Shown piece by piece: positions 51,775-63,161 of a DNA stretch of 64,000 bases. Both the position numbers and the translations under genes were made by a program. The stretch lies in NCBI RefSeq assembly GCF_050908995.1, contig NC_135123.1, positions 2,666,001 to 2,730,000 of the forward strand, in the 5' to 3' direction. Position 1 is the first letter of the stretch; every line of letters begins with the position of its first letter. The notes below the pieces were generated by a model. It was not told the origin of the DNA and made no database searches. It saw only the letters and a list, made by a program, of their open reading frames with translations. This DNA is from Andrena cerasifolii. Taxonomy: Eukaryota > Arthropoda > Insecta > Hymenoptera > Andrenidae.

Positions 51775-52439
51775 AGCCTAGTTTAGATTTGCCAAGTAAA
51801 CGGTACAGTAGAGTGGCGAGTGGGAAAAAGCATATCTAACTCGACTAGTGTAAACAGTTGGTTGAGTAAAAAAGTCGAGTAAACGGGCGAGTAATAGCCG
51901 AGTCGAGTGGTAGAGCAAAGTTCACTAGGCCGAGTTACTTGACTAATGTGAACAAGGCTAAACTGCCAAAAATTCAAAGTCACTTCCAACTTTAATTGTG
52001 GCGGAATTGCATCCCTCATGTGTGTGTCCTGTTTCTGTATTTTTGCACCGACCGTACCCAAAAGAGTGGTAAATTGGTGCGGAGACATTCTTAAGCACAT
52101 TCTGTACTCCTTAACGTTCTCAGCTGCAAGCTCTTTGAGCAGAAGCGCAGAGGCACCTAATCGGTTTCTCCTTCCTATCCAGGCACGTACCCACAATCGT
52201 TTTCTTCTGCTTTTTTCTTCTTCAATCAGATCACGAACCTCATTCAATAAAACATTATACACTCTTAATAAACAATTTTTGCGCAGTGTAAAAAGCCGAC
52301 GACGTTGAACCGCACTCGCCATTTCTGCTACTGTCATACTAAACTAGCATCGTGTAAATACCTACACAAAAATCGAGGGCGAGTCGAGTACTGGGCTCAG
52401 TTCACTAGGCTGAGTTACTTGACTAATGTAAACTAGGCT
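51775..52439 (-). mobile_element. PIF/Harbinger non-autonomous element nested in Tc1
   Basis: Ends AGCCTAGTTTAGATTTGC and, inverted, AGCCTAGTTTACATTAGTC; exact 3-bp duplication TAA (51772-51774, 52440-52442), the PIF/Harbinger rule. Sub-terminal AGTTACTTGACTAATGT occurs on both sides. It retains a 5' piece of the transposase gene. Confidence 0.88.
51960..52337 (-). pseudogene. Harbinger (HARBI1/ALP1-like) transposase N-terminal fragment
   Basis: Starts at the ATG at 52337 and gives about 125 codons of clean sequence: RRKRLWVRAWIGRRNRLGAS, LLLKELAAENVKEYRMCLRM, FTTLLGTVGAKIQKQDTHMR and the PQLKLEVTLNF block. This is the N-terminal part of insect Harbinger nucleases. The similarity stops there; the last ~55 codons to 51783 come from the element's terminal repeat. 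The DDE nuclease domain is deleted. Confidence 0.82.
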
Positions 52440-52449
52440 TAAGCACTTC

Positions 52450-52950
52450 TCTCATAGGTTTTTTCATGGAAGCAACCAATTTTTCTGTCGATGGAGGTTC
52501 AACGTTGCTCCACTCTTCTAATGAGCTCTTGCAAAATCCACCGTTTCTTCTTATTTACTTTACTAATGCAAGGCTTTTTCCAAGCTACGCGACCATTATA
52601 CCCTGTTTTTCTAATGACAGTACGAACTGTTGCAGGCACAACTTTGGCACCATAATCAGTTTCGATTGTGTTAGCCAATTTTGGAGTACTTGTTTGTAGT
52701 TCAACCCTGTCGTTCGTAAAAATGCATGTCTACGGAGAGCTTCCAGTTTTTGTGGCCGACCGCTACGTGTTTGATCTTCGAAAGGTTCCTTCGATCTTCC
52801 TTGTACCTTCAAATGATGTATTGAATCGTAGACTGGGATTTTTTACTAGGTACATCAGCAGTTTCTCAAGCTGACTTTCCTTCTTCTGTCAACTTCTCTG
52901 TCAGTTGAGTTCGCGTACCATAGGGATAGGAATTTCCTTTTTTAGAATTA
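52450..52950 (-). pseudogene. Tc1 transposase, N-terminal and middle part, degraded
   Basis: Within 52585-52812 the frame shows an EDQTRSGRPQKLEAL linker (the GRPR-type AT-hook after the first helix-turn-helix), then LNYKQVLQNW and a second DNA-binding helix, and EKQGIMVA. It continues after a stop with LGKSLALVK-IRRNGGFCKSSLEEWS in the 52450-52585 region. The upstream part (52813-52920) carries SQSTIHHLK. DDE catalytic residues are not seen; the harbinger insertion and stops make it inactive. Confidence 0.72.
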
Positions 52951-53290
52951 ATTTTACGTTTAATTAGTCTTAGATCTACTTCCTTCGTTTACGAAAAGAA
53001 TGCTGACTCCAAACGAAACGACGCGTTGCTCCATTGTTTTCATATACTGTTTCTTGCGTTTATAGTTGGTGTACACAAACTTTTTTTACCTTGATTCTAT
53101 GCAGTTCATCTTAAACGCTCATTTACCAGTTAACTATTAATAAAATCATAATAGTTTTTATATAATTTATAATTAAACATATACGAATACAAATAATGTA
53201 AATAAAATATCATTGCTAACTAATGCTTAAAAAAATACAGCTTCAAAATTTTTAAACTGCACCGTACGGAGACTTATTTGACCCATTGTA

Positions 53291-54012
53291 CGTGTGAAAC
53301 GTACATTTCTACAGATTTTCGCAAAATAAACAGGGTCCTGTGTGATAAAAAACAGGCATTAGCCGTGCTCGGGTTGGGGTTCGGCTCTACCTTGTTCGAA
53401 CCAGAGTTGCCAGGGAAATCCTTACGCGTGGGAAGACATGATGTCACATAGACTTATGGGACTTTCTTAACACTTTGCATGCGGGCGCGATTTTCCACGT
53501 TTTTGAACGTGTTAGTGTGCAAATTCAATTTTTTCGCGTGCTAAGGTCGGCATCAGATACATTGGCCGGTGAGTTTCGGGAGGGGTATTTTCCCACTATA
53601 CCGTTTGCCTGCCTCGGTGCTCCTTTTCTCGACGTTTTCTGGATCGTTCTCGCCTTCGCAGAACAAGAGTGAGCCAGAAGTGGTGGGGATAGCGCCGAGC
53701 TTCTGACGTATAAGCCAAACCGAGTTCTTTGCGTAGAAATACATACTATTACTGCGCGGAAAGAAGACTCCTGGCGGGCGGTCACGAGCGATGTAGTCCG
53801 ACACTCATAAAGACAGAGCACTGTCAGAGCCTGTTACATTGTAGTAAGTAGATGTGGCCGATTCTGCCAATAACAAAAATACGTGTGCCCTATCTTTATG
53901 AGTGTGCCAGGAACCTTCCCTCCGCGCAGCAACAGCAACCGAGATTACAGTCCCCCGCTTTCAACGTTTGTTCTTTTCCGGACTGTGATCACAGTCTCCC
54001 GCCTGCAATGTG
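53291..54012. other. Repeat-derived GC-rich sequence
   Basis: Contains an inverted pair CACTCATAAAGA (53803) / TCTTTATGAGTGTG (53891) and short frames on both strands, none recognisable. Probably a decayed foldback. Confidence 0.4.
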
Positions 54013-54554
54013 CAGTGGCGGATTTAAGAAAAAAGGCCCAGGTGCCAAACGTTCTGAGGAGCCCATTTTTTCGGGAAAATGAAGAGGTAGTTAGTAAAAA
54101 GCGGGCTATGGGTAGTATTACTGAAAAAAAAAGTTTGGATAAAATCGATTTTTTTAAGGATGGGCCCTAGGTGGCCTTCTGGAGGAGCCCATTTTTCCAA
54201 GAAAATGAAGAGTTAGTTTACTAAAAACAGTCTTAGTGTAGTAGTACAGAAAAAATATAGTTTGGATAAAATCATAATTTTTTTTAACCTTTTGACTGCG
54301 CCGCACTCTCGGCGAGCACCATCAATACAGTCAAAACAGTAAAAAAAAATAATTGCAAATAAATTAAAAATATTCAATTTTTCTTTCGTATATATTGATA
54401 AACTTGTGAGAGCGTATATATACGCCTTTCGAATTTATTGATAGACTTGTGAGAGCGTATATATACGCCTTTCGCAGTCAAAGGGTTAAGGGTAGTTTCT
54501 GGGCGGGGGCCCAGGCGGCAACTGCTCATCGGCCGCCTTTTAAATCCGCCACTG
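54013..54554. mobile_element. hAT-type element, CAGTGGCGGATT family, copy 4
   Basis: CAGTGGCGGATTTAAGAAAA to AAATCCGCCACTG. Flanks GCAATGTG and GCAATATG agree at 7 of 8, an aged 8-bp duplication. The interior has two ~70-bp direct repeats of GAGAGCGTATATATACGCCT (54409, 54452) and GCGCCGCACTCTCGGCGAG, matching 17891-18453 in reverse orientation. Confidence 0.87.
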
Positions 54555-54952
54555 GCAATATGCTAAATTACCTAAGGCTTTTTGTGACGGGAGGGGGTCG
54601 CGTATTTCTTAAATTTTCGTATTAGGGAGAAAGGGAGTCAGGTAGCGTCCTACGTAATATTTTTTTAACCAATTTTGCAATATGAGTAGTCTAAAAAACG
54701 ATGTTTTATCGCACACACGAAACGGAGTTAAATGAATTATATAAACCTTTAAAAGAATTTTAATAGTTGTAAAATGCAATGTAAAACATATTACGTAAGA
54801 AACTGTGATGGAGGAGGTTGAAATATCAAACCGTACGAATTTTTATACTGGGAATAGGAGGGGGTAAAGAAATCGCGAAAAGTTTCCCTTAAATTTCAGG
54901 ACGGCCCCTATTAGAGTAATCGACTTGTGCACGCCATGAGCGAATTTTGGTG

Positions 54953-55179
54953 CAGTACACTCTCGCTATAGGCGCGTGCTTGGGGCTGGCACCAAACGCT
55001 CATCAAGAAAAAGTGTCTTGATTTCTCTCTTTCGTAGCCAAGGGTAACGTCGTGTCGACTCTTTCGCCCCCTCCCGCTCGCTCTCGGGTTCTCTCCTCTC
55101 GAAGGATTCCAAGGAATGGTGGGAATAGCGACGCGCGTTTAACGCATAGTTGAAATGCGCTCATAGCGAGTGTTTACTG
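54953..55179. mobile_element. MITE, CAGTAAA family, copy 3
   Basis: CAGTACACTCTCGCTATAGG and, inverted, CAGTAAACACTCGCTATGAG. The right side is followed by TA, the left flank has mutated. Inner CTCTCGGGTTCTCTC matches the family. Confidence 0.75.
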
Positions 55180-55884
55180 TACGTCACCGCGTCACCAACA
55201 CAAATATACCGTTATTGCTGTAGGTGCTCCCCTCCTACTACTCCGTACGTCGTTACGTCTTCATCCGTAGTTCCACGCGCGCGGCCAGCAATCGGTAGCC
55301 AAGAGGGTGAATCAAGCATGGTACTCTAAATCATTTTTAGTAATATGTCGAAGGAACCTGGTTTTTGGCTCAAAATAAGATGATCGTTATCCCCTCCACT
55401 TCTTCTATTGTTATCGCGGGAAACGAAGCAGACTGCAAACGGAAAAGACTTCCTATGTACTAATCTAAATTTGTATACTATAGAAAAATGAAATTGTCTA
55501 CGTTTTCTGTTTCATTTTTGTCACAGTCTCATATTTATGAAAGTTTCCCAATGAAAAGGATGCGCTGAGCGAGTTGCAATATACAATGCGAAGTGAGCTT
55601 TCAGCGAACAAGTACACGCTTTTTCGTATAAGCTCGCACGTGAACCCAGTATACGAGTATGCTTGCGTTTGACTCGTACTGCAATCGGCCCTAATGACTA
55701 CGAACGAGAGATGCAAAGCATACTAGCGTGTACAAGAGCAAATCAGTATCTATTTTATCTTAAAGAGAAAGTTTCTGTTGGATTATCGAGATCTTATAAG
55801 AATAAATCCAAGCACGGGTTCAATTAGACTAGATTTTCAGTTAAATCATATTATACTGCCGTAGTTTTCGTATGAATCTTAATA
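55180..55884. other. No gene recognised
   Basis: Mixed-composition sequence without element ends or coding resemblance. Confidence 0.4.
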
Positions 55885-56185
55885 CAGTAAATTCTCGTTG
55901 TAAGTTCACCACTCGGGACCGGGCAAAGACTTAAACCGTGAACAGCACGAGCGATTATTTAGCTCCTCATTTCGGCTCGAGCTGGTGTTTATTATGTTTT
56001 GCCGATAGCGGCAGTCCCCGACAGTCGAAGAAATGGACACCGAGTGAGAAAGAGTGAGAGCGAATGAGAAAAAATCGTCGGTTTTTACGCTTGACAGGTT
56101 CCGACGGTGGAGCCCCCTAGTTAGGGGGGATAGACATGATCATACAACGAACAAAGTCTGGCGATCTTACAACGAGAATTGACTG
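55885..56185. mobile_element. MITE, CAGTAAA family, copy 4
   Basis: CAGTAAATTCTCGTTGTAAG and, inverted, CAGTCAATTCTCGTTGTAAG; TA on both sides (55883-55884, 56186-56187). Confidence 0.82.
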
Positions 56186-58089
56186 TAACTCAAAATGATT
56201 CAATCGAGACTCGAGAATTTGCTAATCCATGAAAAACTCTTTCAGTAAGATGAAGACAATTTTAGAAATTCCAGTTTTTATACATAAGAGTGCTGATTCA
56301 TCGTTCGTCGATTCTGAGCGTCAAGTGCAGCTGACCCGGGGGTCACTCGCTTGAAGCAGTCCCACGAAGTGGCGAGTCTAACACCTGCGCAACTAACGGG
56401 TCCGCACGCAAGTAACGAGTCTCTACTATACTCTCTCGTTGTAAAGAGCACTCATACTTCGCCGAAAAAATGTAGCCGAATTATTTCGTATTCTGGGTCT
56501 TTATAGATATTTTACGAGAATAATTTATTACAATTGTGTTAATACTAATGATAAATAAAGTTATCATTGCTGTCCATAGAAAAGTTTTGTGTTCTATGCG
56601 TTTAAATTCGACGTTGTTATTGCTGTGCAACTTTTGCAAATATCGACCATTTTAGTCGAATTATGAATCCACTTTCAGCAGTCGACAAGTGTAGCAAATA
56701 CCATTCGAAATTTTGGAGGCAGTGTTTTATACGGGTTTAGTACCTAACCTAACTACGAAATTAAAGTTAGTTGCTCCCCTGAGATGTAACGGTATGTCGT
56801 TGCATGTCATCTTTTTCTGTTTAATGATTGTTACGCTAAATACTATGTTACAAGTGTATAGAGTTATATTCATTTTATCCTCAGAAGCTTTGAAACCAGC
56901 ATATTAATGATATTATATTTTAATATGAAGGTATGATTGCTCCTCTTGCAGTGAATGTTCAATCAGTTGAAAATCTTCTGAATATTAAGTGTACTAACGT
57001 GGGTGGGATTTAGTCACAGCTCAAGTAGATTGTTTATAGCGCCTAGGAAAGTGAAACAGATAAATCGTGCAGGATATTGTCCAAGTCTGATTGAATTCTT
57101 ATTTTAGCCTGAAAGTATTTAACGCTTATTTATATGAACATTTTTATTAAATTAATCATTTGGGATTTTCTGGATAGTACGTATATACTAATTTACATAT
57201 AATAAAAAAATGAAATTATAATAATAAGTAATATGTAAATATTTGTAATATTTTTCAATTAAGAAGCACTTGCTAATTCTCCTTGTTTTTCGACCGTTTA
57301 TGACCAAATTATGTCTTCTTTTGATATTATGTATACCAGGAAAGTATTTAAAAAGATAAATTTAGATGTATTTATAGCCTTTAAATATCTTTGATAATAC
57401 TGTCTTTTTTTGATGATTGTACTTTATAGTTCCAAAATAGATAAAAAAAAACGTTATTAGACATTAAACAAGGTTGGATGACATACAACATGTTTTATAA
57501 TTCATCAAATTATATTATAATTCTGTATAAACAAATCTATTATAAGTAAATTGTAATGTGCAGTGTGTGCATATAATTCAATATAAATGTTGTAAAAGGT
57601 GTTATTTTTGTGTGAGAAGCTGAAGACAATTTACATAGAGACGTTAGGCCAAAGCTTTACAAGTTAAAATTCAGGAAGGAACTTAGTTTGAATGAAAGCT
57701 ATATAGAAATTACAGTATTTTCCATGGTGATAGAAAAAATTGAAGTACACTTGCTTCGGTTTAAGGCTGTGCATGTATTCTTTAATTGATAATAACAGTA
57801 TGTAACACCTTGTTTGCGTTTCATCTTTATCAATCTTTCAAAACCGATAGCATTGTTTACATGTTACAACATATATTCACATAAAAAAAAGCTTTTGTAT
57901 TGATATATATATAAGTATATGAATGTGAGCCATGAATGTGTGTGCATATTATTTATATATAATGTACATATATATAAAATGTATCAGAGTAGTTGTACAT
58001 ACTAATATAATGTATTGACTTTGTTTGTAATAAATTGACATGTTATAATCTTCGTCTGCTATTTGTCATCATTTTTATTGAATACTATG
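56186..58089 (+). other. AT-rich region, possible 3' UTR of an unseen transcript
   Basis: From about 56900 to 58050 the sequence is repeat-poor, AT-rich and ends with AATAAA at 58029-58034 followed by a GT/T-rich stretch, as a long plus-strand 3' UTR would. No coding exon was found upstream in the window. It could belong to an alternative Naa60 transcript or to an unlinked gene; no evidence decides. Confidence 0.3.
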
Positions 58090-58332
58090 AAGACTTATAA
58101 ATAGGGATGGAGTGCAAAATCACTAACAGTGATTTATCACAGTGATCGCAGAATCACGATCACGGTCGTGAATGAAGTTAAATCGCGACCGTGATCGTGA
58201 TTTTTTTAACTTCAGTGAATTGTTTACTGTGATCGTAATTCTTGATCTTGATTGAATTATTTTTTATAAAATACTTCAATACAGCTTGTGTTACAGTCAA
58301 AGCGTGCTAATTCAGCGAATATATACTTAGTA

Positions 58333-58469
58333 TGTACACTAGGCGTGAAAACATCTTCCCTTCGGAAATTTGGCAACGTTGCATGTCACTAGAACCGCTG
58401 ATTTATACCTAGTGACATGCAGTGTTGCCAAATTTCCGAAGGGAAGCCGATTCTGGCGCCTAGTGTACA
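58333..58469. mobile_element. 137-bp palindromic MITE (TGTACACTAGGCG ends)
   Basis: TGTACACTAGGCG...CGCCTAGTGTACA; inner arms CTTCCCTTCGGAAATTTGGC and inverse, and GTGACATGC/GCATGTCAC. Absent from the 3550 copy of the host repeat, so it is an insertion. Confidence 0.82.
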
Positions 58470-58470
58470 T

Positions 58471-59208
58471 TAGGGGTGTTCGATTCACTTCAAAGAATCG
58501 ATTCAAAATCGAATTATAAGAATCGGCCCTTCTAAAAAATCCGAACCAAAGAATCGATTCTGGAAGAATCGAGATGAAAAGAATCGCTGTAAAACTTTTT
58601 TTCCAAAATTAGTACATATACATAGAAGTTGGATTTGAATAATTTTGAAAGAATCGATATAAAATATACTTTTACAAGGAACAATTTGGGATAGTTGTTG
58701 AAAGGCATTGTATTGAATGGAAGAAATATTTTGCTATTCATTTTAAAAATTTTATTCATCGTGTAATTGCCATTATTTCATTGATAAGGAATTTAAGAAC
58801 AATAATTGCTGTAAATTTTCAGGTGATAAACTATTTCTCAAATAATACACAAATACACAAGGAAGGAAGAAGGAAGAATGGTAAAGAAAGATCCAGAACC
58901 GTCCAGAATTATCCAGAACATAAGAATCGTTTATAAATTTGGCGCGAATCCTGTATAAATTTCGCGGGTATCGTGTATAAATGGCGGGAAACGTATAAGA
59001 CCGGGAAAACCTACGCAAAAAGCAGTTTGATTGGTCCTTTCACTAGTGGCAATTAATTCCCCCAGACGACAAAAAGTCGATTGTCGATTCTTACATCAAA
59101 GAATCGATTCTGGGGAAAGTCGGATACCAAAGAATCGATTCAAAAGATCGATCTTTTAACCAAAAGAATCGATTTTTTGAAGAATCGAATCGAAATCGAA
59201 CACCCCTA
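58471..59208. mobile_element. hAT-type element, TAGGGGTGTTCGATT ends
   Basis: TAGGGGTGTTCGATT and exact inverse; 8-bp duplication GTGTACAT (58463-58470, 59209-59216), taken from the end of the neighbouring palindrome. Terminal 130 bp on each side carry repeated AAAGAATCGATTC motifs. Interior AT-rich, no transposase. Confidence 0.92.
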
Positions 59209-59545
59209 GTGTACATTAAGAAATAGTCAATGTGTGCACGCACTGATTTGATTGGCTAAAGTATTCACATATACATTATACTTTTTAACTGAAGTGAAGA
59301 AATATTCTACTGAGATTCTATATGCACAGTGAGGACTTGAGAATGTTTCAAGAGAAATTAGAAATTGGGGTTATGTGGCGCGTGCAAAGAGCAGTTATGC
59401 TTTCCACCAATCAGATCACGAAAATCGTGAATCACTATTCTGCCTGCACCAGTCAGAAGCGATCACGAAAATCACGGATCACTGTGAAAAGTGACCGTGA
59501 TTGGGAATGAACGTGATCGGATCACTCGTGATTCACAAACCACGG

Positions 59546-60640
59546 TTCTAGCCAACACTACTCATGATACGTGCAGCAACTACAGAAAATCAAACCATAG
59601 GCAGCTAATGCACATTTTGCGCGCATGCGTATTTGTCGCTTTACGTGTGCTTCTGTACTTCGAATTCGAATACTGCACACAGAGAAAATCAGGGTAATTC
59701 CGGCTACATAAGCAAGAAACGCTATAAAATTTTAGCAATTTACACATTTGCTATTTTTTTATATGAATTGATAGTTTGAAGTGTCTAATTTTTATTAGTA
59801 TGACCGAGAAAACAAATTTACGTTGCAACAAAGTTGGAAGCAGTAACACAAAAATGTCCATTTGACTGAAATTACGGAATTAACGTGGGGTAATTCCGGC
59901 CATGATTTTTCTTTATAAAAGAAGTGGGAAAACTGTTAAATTAATAAAAAAAAATATAAAAAGTTCACAACTGTAGCGTAAATGAACGAAATATCAAACA
60001 AACATTTATTTTCATGTAGTATGTAAGTTATATTTTCTGTCACTTCGAGGACAGAAAATCCGCTCCTCGAAGTGGCAGAAAATATAACCTATATACTACA
60101 CCCGATTTCATAAAGATACCGTTGTGGCGTAATAATAATATTTTGGAAGGATGTTAAGTCATAAAAAGTTGACAAATGTAGCGTAAAAGAACGAAATATC
60201 CAACAAACATTTATTGTCATGTAGCATATATGTAGGTTAGGTTTATTCTTTTTCTTGGTATAAATATACATTTTCCTTTACACCAAAAATGGCATTTTAA
60301 GAGTTTTCTTACATAGCCCAACGAACTCTAGTCCTATCATCTCTTCTCACTTTTTCCAGTCCTTATCTCTCTTACCTCACACATTCATCCATACATCCAA
60401 ATTTCCTTAACTTTATCTTGTACCACATGATATTTGTACTTTTGAAATGTAAATGAACACACATTATAACCTATGATAAAGTAATTAGTAATAAAATAAT
60501 GAACATTAAAATATAAACTCTTTTTCTCAGGACTATCCTAATCTTATATCTACTTAAACTACATTTTACTATATCACATATCAGGTACCAAATCGTACTT
60601 CAAGCGTCTGCTCATTTCACTCCTCCACTCACCACGTCGT
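59546..60640. other. Repeat-derived region with hairpin and direct repeats
   Basis: A hairpin at 60020-60103 pairs GTTATATTTTCTGTCACTTC with its inverse. A ~75-bp direct repeat (CTGTAGCGTAAATGAACGAA-like) occurs at 59972 and 60176. The rest, 60290-60640, is pyrimidine-rich and may be the 3' part of the LINE fragment that follows. No gene. Confidence 0.5.
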
Positions 60641-61060
60641 CTTCGTGACACGTTTTAGGTACATTTTCAATTCTCCTCCTCCGCTTCCATCTCCGTCTTC
60701 CACTCCTCTTTTCCGTTTCCTCCTTAATTCTTCTCCTCGCTCTCCTCCCCTCCTTCTTCTCTTCTCCATCTTCTTCCCCATCCTATCTATCTCCTTCTTT
60801 CAGTGTTTTCCCTTCTTAAATGTCTTTCCTAATCCTTTTTAAATATTTCGTTATTATTTTCGTGTCTTCTTTCTCCTGTGATTACCTCCGCTATGTCCTC
60901 TCCCTCTCTTACTCCTAACTTTTTTAAGTCCATTTGTATTCCTCCTCTTTCACCTATATACTTGTCACAGTTCCAGAATATATAGTTTATATCCTCTCTT
61001 CCTCTTCCATATTCACACTCCGGTGAGTCTATGTAGGTTGTATTTTCTGTCACTTTGAGG
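60641..61060 (-). pseudogene. Non-LTR retrotransposon ORF2 C-terminal fragment
   Basis: Minus-strand frame 61053-60829 reads DSPECEYGRGREDINYIFWN and CDKYIGERG: the Cys/His-type C-terminal motif (CxxG..E...H.....C) of R1/jockey-like LINE proteins, with the His changed to Tyr and one Cys to Tyr. The purine-rich continuation to 60650 resembles the composition of 5896-6680, so both may come from one LINE family. No reverse transcriptase block here. Confidence 0.72.
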
Positions 61061-61138
61061 AGGGGACCACATAATTTGGTGTGTTTTTCAAAGCTACGTA
61101 AAGAGTACGTTCATGCGCTAGAACTGGGAGAATTCTAG

Positions 61139-61440
61139 AGAATCTTATTGGTAATCCTCTAGATAGTGATCGGAAAATATGTCCGCGTTTTCTATTGGTC
61201 GACGCCATTGCTCTCCTAAACCGGAAATGGAGCAAGTAAATAAGATCTACCAATTGGATTCCACAGCATTAAGCGAAACGTGGGATCAGTAGCAAACTTC
61301 ATTTAATACTGAGGCGTGTGATCTTTGAACTAAGGAGGACAGTATTCTTTTGAAATATGCCCGCCGATTTGTGAGTTCGGCTATAGGACAAAATGGTGGA
61401 CCCATGTTCCGATCACTACCTAGAGGATCACTAAATCCTA
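61139..61440. repeat. Inverted-repeat element
   Basis: AATCCTCTAGATAGTGATCG near 61153 is mirrored by CGATCACTACCTAGAGGAT near 61411. Arms about 55 bp, diverged; centre AT/GC mixed with no coding resemblance. Confidence 0.6.
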
Positions 61441-61467
61441 TGTGCCACCAACGCCACCAATGCACGC

Positions 61468-61580
61468 ATAGGCCGGTATTCATAGATCACTACTTATTCT
61501 TAAGCAAATGCTTAAGCATTCGGCATCCTTTACTAGCTACTATGTTAGTAGAGGATACCGCACTATGAATATGGGCTTTA
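61468..61580. repeat. CTTAAG-rich hairpin MITE, copy 3
   Basis: CCGGTATTCATAGATCACTA and, inverted, a partial match; the centre GCTTAAGCATTCGGCATCCT is shared with 4808 and 5133. The right arm is shortened. Confidence 0.65.
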
Positions 61581-62856
61581 GACTGAAACGGAATGGTTTT
61601 CTCTGCAGTCTATGCGCATAATGCGTGAATTGAAACACACCCTGCATGTTTCGGATTGTCCCTCAATTCTGGGACACCCTGTATAGTGCAGTTGGCAACC
61701 CTCAGGGTCGAAGCGAGGATGGTTGGCACCCTTATGCAAGAAAAGTTTTGGCACCACACGGAGTACAAAAAAAAAGAAGAAGAATTACATTTATATTTTG
61801 TTTATGTGGGAGTTGGATTCCTTTATTATTAGGCTTGCGATATTGTTTTTTAGCGCCCTCTTCGGCTGGCACCCTTACGCAGCGCATAACTTGCGTAATG
61901 CGTTCCGCCGGCCCTGGCAACCCTACGTATTGAATATACTTAATCATGTATATTCAAAATGATCACAATTTAGGTATACTTTGTATTTAATTTTGAAAAC
62001 GGAAGATAGTTGCTCCTTCCTACTTTCTTAGTTTGTTCTGAGTGCCTTCTCTACATCTAAAAAAACGGAGTCAAAAATCAGAGCACAGTTCGTGACATAA
62101 ATATAATAGATAAATACGGTTCGTGACTTTCCCTTGTCAGTTACAGATGCATACAACACATACCTGTCCCCGTGGTCATGAAAGTTACCAAATTTTGAAC
62201 AATTCAAAAGTTGACTTAAAAAGTTTAAACAGAGATTTAGAATTGTGTTTCTTGTGTTATATTGCGTCGTTGTCTTTTGATTAAGAAGTATACGTATATA
62301 AAAGTTTTCTTGTTTGAATTACAATGCTAACGCGCAGGTCACACAAGGTATCCGGTACTAATGATTCTAGAGAGGTTAATGTATGTAATTATTTATACTG
62401 TATTTGTTTACTACTTTAGCGCAGTTACACATGGTTTAATATTTTTAGCATGCAATAGAGGTTAAGGAGCGATTTACGCGGCGGTCACCTAGGAATCTTC
62501 CAGTACCATTAGAGGTTTGCTAACAAACAATTGTTACTTACAGTTTACTTCCGGACAAAAGTTACGATAATTACGAAGTATCTAGAGATGAGAGTATTTC
62601 CATTTTTACATTAAGTATACATACTTACATAACATACACATACTTATAAATTCAAGTAATTCATGTGCTGCAAAAGAAATGCAAAAGTTATATTCAGAGA
62701 GGAAACAAAAATTTTCTTTAAACTATATTTATTTCATTCAAAAACAATACATTACATTGTACAGTCTCTTCCACCTAAAAGTACCCACCTAATTCTTTTT
62801 TCTAGTTGTAACCATACAGAAAAATGGTTTAAATATAATTTTGAATGGTTCTATAA
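61581..62856. other. No gene recognised
   Basis: Contains GGGACACCCTGTATA at 61672-61686, an end sequence like the element at 15125-15592, and repeated GGCACCCTTATGC / GGCACCCTTACGC (61727, 61869). Remaining sequence AT-rich. Confidence 0.4.
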
Positions 62857-63161
62857 TAGGGCGGAGCGATACTTTAAATTTGAATTTTCAGTTGGCCTAG
62901 GTGCAGGATAGTTATCTTTTGATTAATCAAACACAACTGTAAACAAATTTTGGAAAAATATTCATGTCCGCAGGTTCCTTTTTGTCCTAAAAATGATTAT
63001 ATGATTATACGATTATATACTCATTTTTAGGAGAAAAAGGAACCTGCGGACATGAATATTTATCCAAAATTTGTTTACAGTTGTGTTTGGTTAATCAAAA
63101 GATAACTATCCTGCACCCAGGCCAACTGAAAATTTAAAATTAAATTTTCCGCTCCCCCTTA
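62857..63161. mobile_element. TAGGGCGGAGCG palindromic element, copy 2
   Basis: 305-bp palindrome with TTGAATTTTCAGTTGGCCTA and inverse, CATGTCCGCAGGTTCCTTTT and inverse, and a GATTATATGATTATACGATT centre. Simpler than copy 1 at 42632, which has an internal duplication. Confidence 0.82.

Larger units (their letters stand above)
51469..53288 (-). mobile_element. Tc1-type transposon, complete ends, inactive
   Basis: Ends CAGTGGGCCAAATAAGTTTC and, inverted, CAATGGGTCAAATAAGTCTC, followed inside by CGTAC; TA duplications at 51467-51468 and 53289-53290. The transposase reads on the minus strand between about 52950 and 52450. A PIF/Harbinger element (51775-52439) is inserted in its catalytic half. 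Confidence 0.88.
58090..59545. repeat. Dispersed repeat of the 3550 family, carrying two nested insertions
   Basis: Outer sequence (58220-58332, 59217-59480) matches 3550-3935. Left and right parts add GTGATCGTGATTT-type inverted motifs (58140-58240, 59410-59530). Interrupted by the palindrome 58333-58469, which is itself followed by the hAT element 58471-59208. Confidence 0.75.
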
